Of a stretch of 5,203 nucleotides of DNA, positions 1 to 5,017 are shown piece by piece. Source of the stretch: Bifidobacterium breve (GTDB taxonomy: Bacteria > Actinomycetota > Acidimicrobiia > IMCC26256 > PALSA-555); NCBI GenBank assembly GCA_945889545.1, contig CAMDCC010000220.1, forward strand, positions 1 to 5,203, written 5' to 3'. Each line of letters opens with the position of its first letter. Position 1 is the stretch's first letter. The notes beneath the pieces were generated by a model, which was given only the letters and a program-made list of their open reading frames with translations, ran no database searches and was not told the DNA's origin. A program made the translations under genes and the position numbers.

Positions 1-1110
1 CTCCCCCGCCTCGCCGCGCATCTGGGTGACGAGCTCGCACACCTGCGCGATCGCCTGCGCTGGGATCGCCTCACCGAAGCACGCGAGACCGCCACTCGGA
101 TTCACCGGTACTCGCCCACCGAGCGTTGTGGCCCCCGAGTGCAGCAGCGACTCCGCCTCACCCGGCGCGCACAACCCGATGTTCTCGTACCAATCAAGCT
201 CGAGTGCGGTGGACAGGTCATACACCTCTGCGCAGCTCAGATCGTCGGGACCGAGGCCGGCTTCCTCGTACGCCGCGTGCGCAACCGAGTCGCGAAACGA
301 GCGCTCGGGCAACGGGGCGCCGATCGCCGAATCGGTCGCGATGTCGGGCATGTCGAGGTAGGTGTTCGGGTACGACGGCGTGACGGTCGAGACAGCAGCG
401 ATACGCACCTGACGCGCTGTGTCGGACTGGCGCGCCGCGAACTCTGCGCTGGCGAGCACGACGGCCGCGGCACCGTCGCTCGTCGCGCAGATATCGACCA
501 GGCGCAGCGGGTCGGCAACGACCGGCGACTCCGCGATCTCGTCTTCGGTGAACTCTTTGCGGTAGCGCGCGTTCGGATTGTGCAACCCGTGACGGCTGTT
601 CTTCACCTTGACGGCGGCGAAGTCCTTGGCCGTCGCGCCATAGAGATCCATGCGCCGGCGCGCGTACAAGGCGAAGTACGTGGGGTTCGTGGCGCCGAGC
701 ACATGAAATCGGAGCCAATCAGGATCTGAGGGGCGATCGCCGGGCAGCGGACCGAAGAAGCCCTGCGGCGCAGTGTCGGCGCCAACGACGAGCGCCACAT
801 CAGCCTTACCCGCCTGGATCCGCGTGCGCGCGGCCTCGATGGCTACGGCACCCGACGCGCACGCGGCGTACGACGACGACACGGGGATCCCGCGCCATCC
901 CAACGCCTGCGCAAACGTAGAACCCGACACATAGCCCGGGTACCCGTTGCGCATCGTGTTGCCCGCGGCGAGAAACTGCACGTCGTTCCAGGCGAGCCCG
1001 GCGTCGGCGAGCGCGGCGCGGGCTGCAACTGCTCCGTACTCCACGAAGCTCTTGCCCCACTTGCCCCACGGGTGCATCCCCGCACCGAGGATCACAACGG
1101 ATTCGCTCAC
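1..1110 (-). CDS. Ltp/SCP2-type thiolase (lipid-transfer protein family), 3' end outside window
   Basis: The frame is open from a GTG at 1110-1108 to the left edge, giving 370 codons without a stop, so perhaps the last 20-40 residues are missing. It belongs to the thiolase-like superfamily, which cleaves or condenses CoA-bound substrates in the cytoplasm. The N-terminal strand (SVVILGAGMHPWG) is followed by the nucleophile region SSSYAACASG, with the putative catalytic Cys at residue 84. The C-terminal half carries CAEVYDLS (about 293-300) and GGRVPVNPSGGLACFGEAIP (331-350), typical of actinobacterial lipid-transfer proteins. Where canonical thiolases have HDCF-like and GHP motifs, this protein has YDLS and GEA, so the usual histidines are absent at those places; any further His motif lies in the missing tail. 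The start overlaps the DUF35 stop by 4 bp (GTGA), implying translational coupling and complex formation, as known for Ltp2 with the DUF35 domain of ChsH2. Thiolysis in ring C/D degradation is likely, and retro-aldol chemistry is possible. The family call is strong; the substrate is inferred. Confidence 0.9.
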   Translation of the reverse strand, partial: MSESVVILGAGMHPWGKWGKSFVEYGAVAARAALADAGLAWNDVQFLAAGNTMRNGYPGYVSGSTFAQALGWRGIPVSSSYAACASGAVAIEAARTRIQAGKADVALVVGADTAPQGFFGPLPGDRPSDPDWLRFHVLGATNPTYFALYARRRMDLYGATAKDFAAVKVKNSRHGLHNPNARYRKEFTEDEIAESPVVADPLRLVDICATSDGAAAVVLASAEFAARQSDTARQVRIAAVSTVTPSYPNTYLDMPDIATDSAIGAPLPERSFRDSVAHAAYEEAGLGPDDLSCAEVYDLSTALELDWYENIGLCAPGEAESLLHSGATTLGGRVPVNPSGGLACFGEAIPAQAIAQVCELVTQMRGEAGE

Positions 1111-1538
1111 GCTGGTTTCCACTTCCAGACCGTGCGGACCGACTCGCCGTCGTCGTACAACGGCTCGACGACGAGCTCCATCTCGGCACCTACGGCCAAC
1201 CCAGCGATGTCGGTGCCCGACGCGAGCTGGCCGAGCACGACCATCTGCTCTTCTGCGAGCTCGACCGCGGCCACGCCGTACGGTACGAACGGGTCGCGAG
1301 CGGGATACGGCGGTGGTGGCGCGTAGCGGTTGTCGGTGAACGACCACAGCGTGCCGCGGGTCGAGAGCTCGACGTCGTCGAGCGTGCTGCCATCACACCT
1401 CGGGTTGGCACAGAACGACCACTGCTTCGGGAAGAAGACCGCGCCGCACGTGGGGCAGCGGCCGCCGAGCAAGCGACCCGAGCCATCCGATTCCTCACGG
1501 AACATGCCGTCGATCACCGGCACGCGCGGCTTGCTCAC
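1107..1538 (-). CDS. DUF35 zinc-ribbon/OB-fold protein, thiolase partner
   Basis: This 143-residue protein is a complete DUF35 (ChsH2-C-terminal-like, acyl-CoA-associated OB-fold) protein. Residues 28-48 form a rubredoxin-like zinc ribbon with Cys 28, 31, 43 and 48 (CPTC and CANPRC). An OB-fold follows from about residue 53 to the end, with the family signature YAPPPPYPARDPFVPYGVAA. In the family, such proteins bind Ltp-type thiolases or aldolases and help form the acyl-CoA site; they have no catalytic activity of their own that I know of. The start is the GTG at 1538-1536, which gives the usual DUF35 length. Its own upstream AAGA is a weak Shine-Dalgarno site, so translation probably depends on ribosomes arriving from the crotonase gene through the repeated GTGA junctions. 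Its stop overlaps the thiolase start by 4 bp, so the two proteins are probably made in stoichiometric amounts. Confidence 0.93.
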   Translation of the reverse strand: MSKPRVPVIDGMFREESDGSGRLLGGRCPTCGAVFFPKQWSFCANPRCDGSTLDDVELSTRGTLWSFTDNRYAPPPPYPARDPFVPYGVAAVELAEEQMVVLGQLASGTDIAGLAVGAEMELVVEPLYDDGESVRTVWKWKPA

Positions 1539-1572
1539 GCCAGATCTTGGTTCACGCCAGATCCTGGTTCAC
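1535..1572 (-). other. two linked six-codon mini-ORFs between echA20-like and DUF35 genes
   Basis: Read on the minus strand, the crotonase TGA (1571-1569) overlaps a GTG (1572-1570) that opens GTG-AAC-CAG-GAT-CTG-GCG-TGA, ending at 1552. That TGA overlaps a second GTG (1555-1553), which opens an identical peptide (fMet-Asn-Gln-Asp-Leu-Ala) ending at 1535. That TGA in turn overlaps the DUF35 GTG start (1538-1536). All three junctions are GTGA. An AGGA sits 6 nt before the second GTG. The arrangement is seen directly; that ribosomes reinitiate along it is inference, and these may simply be by-products of the tandem duplication. Confidence 0.45.
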
Positions 1573-1586
1573 GCCAGGTCCGGGTT
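1536..1586. repeat. three tandem copies of a 17-bp unit at an operon junction
   Basis: On the plus strand the unit is cacgccagatcttggtt at 1536-1552, then cacgccagatcctggtt at 1553-1569 (one difference), then cacgccaggtccgggtt at 1570-1586 (three differences from the first copy). The rightmost copy encodes the last residues (NPDLA) and the first bases of the stop codon of the crotonase, and the leftmost copy contains the DUF35 start codon. The simplest reading is that an ancestral GTGA stop/start overlap was tandemly duplicated twice. The more diverged third copy is the one constrained by coding. Confidence 0.92.
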
Positions 1587-2345
1587 CGTGCGCAGATCGG
1601 CATCCCGCTTGTCGACGAACGCCTGCCGCAGCTCATCGGAGTCGCCCCAGAGCTGGAGCTCGTACGTAAAGCCCTGCTCGAAGCGATACGCCCGCTTCAC
1701 GTCGACCGGCTCGATGACGTTCAGCGACTCCTTGGCCTTGCGGATCACGAGCGGGCTCTTGGCCGCGATGACCCGCGCGATCTCACGCGCTGCGTCCATG
1801 AGCTCGGCGCGCGGCACGACGCGCTCAACCGTGCCGTACGACAGCAGCTCCTGCGCCGTGACCATCGCGCCCGTGTAGAACATCGCTCGCACCTTGTGCG
1901 CAGGAACGAGTCGCGCGAGGTGCGTGCCGACGCCCAACGCGCCCCGATCGACTTCGGGCACGCCGAACTGCGCATCGTCGGCCGCCACCACGATGTCGGC
2001 GTTGCCCGCGATCGAGACGCCGCTCCCGAGGCAGTAGCCATGCACCGCCGCGATGACCGGTACCTCGCAGTCCCAGATCGCCGCGAACGTGTCCCAGCAT
2101 CCTTTGCTCACCTTGAGCAGCGAGTGCTTGGTGGGGTCGGCAGCGAGCTCCTTGATGTCGACGCCCACCTGGAAGCCGCGCAGCTCAGGGTTGGCCGCGA
2201 TGATCATCACGTGGACATCGGGATCGCTCCCGAGTCGACGGATCGTCTCGGCGAGCTCCTCGAATCCCGCCACCGGCAACGCATTCACCGGCGGGTTGTC
2301 GATGATCACTTCCGCGATGTGGTCGCGAACCTCAGAGCGGATCAT
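1569..2345 (-). CDS. echA20: EchA20-like crotonase, ring D hydrolase of steroid catabolism
   Basis: This 258-residue crotonase-superfamily protein starts at ATG 2345-2343. That gives the usual EchA20-like length and N-terminus (MIRSEVRDHIAEVIIDNPPVNAL). In the family, EchA20 (Rv3550) hydrolyses ring D of the CoA-bound HIEC intermediate in the cytoplasm. Visible motifs are GFQVGVDIKE (about 57-66, first oxyanion-hole strand), GYCLGSGVSIAGNADIV (103-119), FGVPEVDRGALG (127-138) and a tail YRFEQGFTYELQL, which I recognise as EchA20-like. The position of catalytic Glu144 of rat enoyl-CoA hydratase is Ser111 here, while the Glu164 equivalent (Glu131) is kept. Loss of one Glu argues against ordinary hydratase activity. 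The gene is first in an operon with DUF35 and thiolase genes and is divergent from an SDR gene, as I recall for Rv3549c/Rv3550. The open frame continues upstream antisense to that SDR, but this extension has no crotonase homology. The superfamily is certain and the subfamily likely. Confidence 0.88.
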   Translation of the reverse strand: MIRSEVRDHIAEVIIDNPPVNALPVAGFEELAETIRRLGSDPDVHVMIIAANPELRGFQVGVDIKELAADPTKHSLLKVSKGCWDTFAAIWDCEVPVIAAVHGYCLGSGVSIAGNADIVVAADDAQFGVPEVDRGALGVGTHLARLVPAHKVRAMFYTGAMVTAQELLSYGTVERVVPRAELMDAAREIARVIAAKSPLVIRKAKESLNVIEPVDVKRAYRFEQGFTYELQLWGDSDELRQAFVDKRDADLRTNPDLA

Positions 2346-2387
2346 GGGGCGCAGCGTAGTTGTAAGCGGTTCCGATACGGTCAGACG
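2346..2387. promoter_or_regulatory. 42-bp divergent promoter region with two leaderless-type -10 elements
   Basis: This region holds both promoters for the divergent crotonase operon and SDR gene. On the plus strand TACGGT (2376-2381) fits the actinobacterial -10 pattern TAnnnT and ends 6 nt before the SDR ATG. On the minus strand TACGCT (2358-2353) also fits TAnnnT and ends 7 nt before the crotonase ATG. Neither gene has a Shine-Dalgarno sequence. Transcription starting about 7 nt after each -10 would begin at or next to the A of each ATG, giving leaderless mRNAs. No convincing -35 box is seen at normal spacing. The hexamers and spacings are seen in the sequence; promoter activity is inferred. 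Confidence 0.5.
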
Positions 2388-3230
2388 ATGGGCGCCGCCG
2401 AGAACCCGCTCGACTTCAGCGGCAAGGTCGCAATCGTCACCGGTGGCTGTCGTGGGGTTGGACGCGGCATCGCCGAGACGTTCCTCGCTGCGGGTGCCGA
2501 CGTCGTCGTCTGCTGCCGCAATGAGCCTGAGACGTTGCCGGCGGCCGACGGCCGCACTGCTGTCTTCGTCGAGGCCGACGTGCGCGAGCCCGACCAGATC
2601 GACACCGTGATCGCGGCGGCAACCAAACGCTTCGGCCGCCTCGACGTGCTGGTCAACAACGCGGGGGGTTCGCCTCCGGCCGACACGGCCACCGTGTCGC
2701 CGAAGTTCTCGGCCGCCATCATCAACCTGAACCTCGTCGCGCCGCTGGTGTTCGCGCAGCGAGCAAACGCCGTCATGCAAGGGCAACCTGAGGGCGGTGT
2801 GATCCTGAACATCGGAAGTGTGAGCGGCTTGCGGGCGAATCCGGAGAGCGCGGCGTACGGCGTCGCCAAGGCCGGGCTCGTCAACCTCACCGAGACGCTC
2901 GGCCTCGCCTTCGCTCCGAAGGTCCGCGTCGTGTGCGTCACCGCGGGGCCGATCATCACCGAGCAGGCGCACCTCTACTACGGCGACGACGAGGGGATCG
3001 CGGCGGTAGGTGCGACGATCGCGCTCGGGCGCTTGGCTGAGCCGTCCGACGTGGCCGACGTGTGCCTCTTCGCCGCATCACCGCTGGCCCGCTACGTCAC
3101 CGGCACGCAGATCATCGTGCATGGCGGCGGTGAGAAGCCGGCGTACATCGACGCCGCCAACCCGGACGCCGCCAACCCGGACGCAGCCAACCCGGACGCA
3201 GCCAACCCGAACCTCAACGCAGGCGACTAG
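2388..3230 (+). CDS. short-chain dehydrogenase/reductase, divergent from echA20-like gene
   Basis: This 280-residue classical SDR is probably a soluble NADP(H)- or NAD(H)-dependent oxidoreductase. The Rossmann motif TGGCRGVG is at 18-25, NNAG at 90-93, and the catalytic set is Asn115 (or Asn113), Ser144, Tyr157 and Lys161 (YGVAK). Arg44 just after beta-strand 2 hints at NADP(H). The family usually ends soon after the segment VHGGGEKPAYIDAA. Here the tail is extended by four in-frame DAANP repeats (255-274) and NLNAGD. It resembles the SDRs of the mycobacterial KstR2 regulon (Rv3548c/Rv3549c type), and its divergent placement beside an EchA20-like gene supports a step in HIP-CoA ring degradation, but I cannot name the substrate. 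The ATG at 2388 fits the domain start. It lacks a Shine-Dalgarno site and may be leaderless. An in-frame upstream extension would run antisense through the crotonase and has no SDR homology. The gene ends tail to tail with the 305-residue gene, sharing CTAG. Confidence 0.93.
   Translation: MGAAENPLDFSGKVAIVTGGCRGVGRGIAETFLAAGADVVVCCRNEPETLPAADGRTAVFVEADVREPDQIDTVIAAATKRFGRLDVLVNNAGGSPPADTATVSPKFSAAIINLNLVAPLVFAQRANAVMQGQPEGGVILNIGSVSGLRANPESAAYGVAKAGLVNLTETLGLAFAPKVRVVCVTAGPIITEQAHLYYGDDEGIAAVGATIALGRLAEPSDVADVCLFAASPLARYVTGTQIIVHGGGEKPAYIDAANPDAANPDAANPDAANPNLNAGD
3150..3209 (+). repeat. four tandem 15-bp units encoding DAANP
   Basis: The 15-bp unit gacgcMgccaacccg (M is a or c) occurs four times head to tail in the 3' end of the SDR gene. 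The first two copies are identical (gacgccgccaacccg), and the last two are identical with gca in place of gcc for the second codon. The unit length keeps the frame, adding Asp-Ala-Ala-Asn-Pro each time at residues 255-274. It lies beyond the catalytic domain. The near-identity suggests recent slippage or unequal crossover. Confidence 0.95.
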
Positions 3231-4144
3231 CGCACGCCCAGGTACTGATACCAGCGCTGCTTCGAGCGATCGGTGAGCTCGACGGTGCCGTTCCGGATCT
3301 GCCAGCTCACGAGCACCTCCTCGTCTTCGAGGAACGAGATCACCTCCTCGTGCGGCTTGGCCACGAAGGCCATCCAGAGGCTGCCTCGCAGCCGTTGCTC
3401 CCGAGCCGCCTCACGCTCGAGCCGCCACCGGAACTCGCGCAACGCGCCGAGCGCCCCGAGGGCAACGGCTCGGGCCTTCGCGCCACCCACACGTTCCACG
3501 TCGATGGCAACCACGTCGCGCACACGACGCGCAACCAGCCACGGTTCCGCGGCGCCGGCGTCCAGCGTGCCGACTGCAAAGTCCTGCGATCGCAGGAGCC
3601 GGGCGATCGGACCAACGACGTCGTCACATGAGGGCTGGCGCGCCGGTTGCCGTGCCGCGGTCGCCTTGATCGATGCCCGCCACGGCGTCACGCCGATCGG
3701 GCCGAGCAGCTCGATATCGCGCTCGTGGCGCTCGCTCTGCCAGCTCTCGAGCACCGTGAGCGCACGCGGTCGCAGGTCGAGCGAGACCGCGCCGAGCCGG
3801 AGCTCAGGAACCCACCGACGGATCGTCACTGCTGGAAGCGGATCCGCCGCGAGCACTCGGGTGCGCGCCTTGTCGATCGCCACCGTCACGGTTGGCTTCT
3901 TGGTCTTCGTGGGCTTGCGAGCCCGCCCGTACGCGCACACGCCGGCTTCGAGATCATCGGTGTAGAACCACAGCTGATCGCCCGCAGCGACATCCACGAG
4001 CGGCCCGCGCATCTCACACACGACCTTGTCGAGACGGCCACCGATCGCCGCATCCTGCAGCTTCGCGAACGCCGTCTCCACGGAGCGCCCGGAGGCTTGC
4101 GCGAAGCGCAGATGACGCGACACGGGGACGAGCCAGGCGCTCAC
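3227..4144 (-). CDS. hypothetical protein with PUA/EVE-like N-terminal half
   Basis: This 305-residue protein, read from the GTG at 4144-4142, is not a family I can name. The start lies right at the first predicted strand (SAWLVPVSRHLR), and the next in-frame Met is at 45. The N-terminal half has the look of a PUA-like/EVE or ASCH-type fold: GDQLWFYTDD then GVCAYGRARKP (55-78), followed by a basic loop and beta-rich segments to about 135. The C-terminal half (about 170-305) has a hydrophobic strand VVAIDVERVGG (211-221), a long charged helix region (222-250), then LRGSLWMAFVAKP and EEVLVSWQI. The strand-helix-strand order and the D215-x-E217 pair loosely recall PD-(D/E)xK nucleases, but the usual Lys is Arg218. 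No signal peptide or membrane segment is seen. It sits 33 bp after the IpdF-like stop, without a good Shine-Dalgarno site. Base composition resembles its neighbours. A role in steroid breakdown is not indicated; nucleic-acid binding is a guess. Confidence 0.85.
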   Translation of the reverse strand: MSAWLVPVSRHLRFAQASGRSVETAFAKLQDAAIGGRLDKVVCEMRGPLVDVAAGDQLWFYTDDLEAGVCAYGRARKPTKTKKPTVTVAIDKARTRVLAADPLPAVTIRRWVPELRLGAVSLDLRPRALTVLESWQSERHERDIELLGPIGVTPWRASIKATAARQPARQPSCDDVVGPIARLLRSQDFAVGTLDAGAAEPWLVARRVRDVVAIDVERVGGAKARAVALGALGALREFRWRLEREAAREQRLRGSLWMAFVAKPHEEVISFLEDEEVLVSWQIRNGTVELTDRSKQRWYQYLGVR

Positions 4145-4146
4145 AA

Positions 4147-4157
4147 CAGACAGTCTG
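4147..4157. promoter_or_regulatory. 11-bp palindrome just upstream of the 305-residue gene
   Basis: CAGAC-A-GTCTG is a perfect odd-length inverted repeat that begins 2 bp upstream of the GTG start of the 305-residue gene, within the 33-bp gap after the IpdF-like stop codon. Its place overlaps the expected ribosome-binding site, so it could act as an operator or mRNA element, or be chance. No protein is known to me for it. Confidence 0.2.
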
Positions 4158-4177
4158 ACCGCGCCGGGAGTGCCCAG

Positions 4178-4957
4178 CTACGGATGCTGGCTGCTCACCG
4201 AGACAACTTCTCCCGTCATATACGACGAGTAGTCGCTGGCCAAGAAGACGATGACGTTGGCGATCTCCCACGGCTCGGCGGCCCGACCGAACGCCTCGCG
4301 CTCGGTGAGCTCGGCCAACAGCTCGTCGGTGGTCGTCTTCGCAAGGAACGGATGCATGGCGAGGCTCGGTGCGACTGCGTTGACACGTACGCCATAGGGC
4401 GCGGCTTCGAGAGCGGCGCACCGGGTGAGTGCCATGACGCCGGCTTTGGCCGCGGCGTAGTGGGCTTGACCCGCCTGCGCGCGCCACCCGAGCACCGATG
4501 CGTTGTTGACCACCACGCCGGAACCGCGCGGCTGCATGTGTCGCAACGCTGCTCGCGTACAGCGGAAGGTGCCGTTGAGCGTCACGTCGAGCACGCCGTC
4601 CCATTCCTCGTCGGTCATGTCGACGAGGTTGGCGGTGCCACCAAGGCCGGCGTTGTTCACCATCACATCGACGTGCCCATGGGCTGAGACCGCGGCGTCG
4701 ACAAGACGCGTCACCTCGTCGTCGCGCCGCACGTCGCACTGCACCGAGAGAGGAACGGTGCCGCCGATCGCTCCGAGTTGCTCTGCTGCCTCACCGAGCC
4801 GACGCTCGTGGTGATCGCTCACCACCACGGTCGCCCCCTCTTCGATGCAACGCTTCGCCGTGGCAAACCCGATTCCGGTGCCCGCGGCAGCGGTCACCAC
4901 CACGACCTTGCCGGCCATGAGCGCGTGTGGGGGGACCTCAGGAGGCGGTGTGCTCAT
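4178..4957 (-). CDS. ipdF: IpdF-like short-chain dehydrogenase (5-OH-HIP-CoA side, ring C/D degradation)
   Basis: This 259-residue SDR resembles the actinobacterial IpdF group, which oxidises the 5-hydroxyl of the CoA-bound indanone intermediate to a ketone during steroid ring C/D breakdown, probably with NAD+. The nucleotide-binding stretch is TAAAGTGIG (22-30), a variant of TGxxxGxG that I recall as typical of this group. Asp48 after beta-strand 2 points to NAD(H). NNAG is at 101-104, and the catalytic set is Asn128, Ser154, Tyr167 and Lys171. The C-terminus VSVSSQHP also fits the group. The start is ATG 4957-4955, since GAAGGA lies 6 nt before it; an upstream in-frame start would add residues (MRARSGSERP...) not expected in the family. 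It lies 60 bp after a FadE30-like gene on the same strand, the same order as I recall for Rv3560c and Rv3559c. The SDR call is certain and the IpdF assignment likely. Confidence 0.9.
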   Translation of the reverse strand: MSTPPPEVPPHALMAGKVVVVTAAAGTGIGFATAKRCIEEGATVVVSDHHERRLGEAAEQLGAIGGTVPLSVQCDVRRDDEVTRLVDAAVSAHGHVDVMVNNAGLGGTANLVDMTDEEWDGVLDVTLNGTFRCTRAALRHMQPRGSGVVVNNASVLGWRAQAGQAHYAAAKAGVMALTRCAALEAAPYGVRVNAVAPSLAMHPFLAKTTTDELLAELTEREAFGRAAEPWEIANVIVFLASDYSSYMTGEVVSVSSQHP

Positions 4958-4963
4958 GTTGGT

Positions 4964-4969
4964 TCCTTC
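4964..4969 (-). promoter_or_regulatory. Shine-Dalgarno site fixing the IpdF-like start
   Basis: GAAGGA on the minus strand ends 6 nt before the ATG at 4957-4955. It is the clearest ribosome-binding site in the window and decides between this ATG and a longer upstream reading. Confidence 0.75.
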
Positions 4970-5017
4970 ATCTCTCGGGCGCTCGCTCCCTGAACGAGCT
5001 CGCATTCTCTCGCCGCA

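Noticed and set aside
139..729. 196-codon open frame on the plus strand
   Set aside because: It is exactly antisense to the thiolase, which shows clear family motifs in the opposite strand.
1896..2387. Upstream extension of the plus-strand SDR frame
   Set aside because: It runs antisense through the crotonase gene with no SDR-like residues; the Rossmann fold starts just after the ATG at 2388.
2346..2972. Upstream extension of the crotonase frame (minus strand) by about 209 codons
   Set aside because: It is antisense to a well-supported SDR gene, the added residues show no crotonase features, and ATG 2345 gives the expected family length.
3241..3252. Small hairpin GGTA-CTGA-TACC near the convergent gene ends as a terminator
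   Set aside because: The stem is only 4 bp with no following T-run, and it codes for conserved-looking residues (WYQYLG) in the 305-residue protein.
3647..4687. 346-codon open frame on the plus strand
   Set aside because: It lies antisense to both the 305-residue gene and the IpdF-like gene. Its translation is Arg/His-rich with no recognisable domain, typical of a high-GC shadow frame.
4981..4999. Inverted repeat GCTCG/CGAGC in the gap between the acyl-CoA dehydrogenase and IpdF-like genes
   Set aside because: A 5-bp stem with a 9-nt loop in GC-rich DNA is expected by chance and has no T-run.
4958..5005. Longer N-terminus for the IpdF-like SDR starting at 5005
   Set aside because: The added residues are Arg-rich and unlike the family, whereas a good Shine-Dalgarno site precedes the ATG at 4957.
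4958..5017. KstR2-type operator before the IpdF-like gene
   Set aside because: No CAAG-nn-CTTG palindrome is present in this gap, so there is no sequence support for an internal operator.
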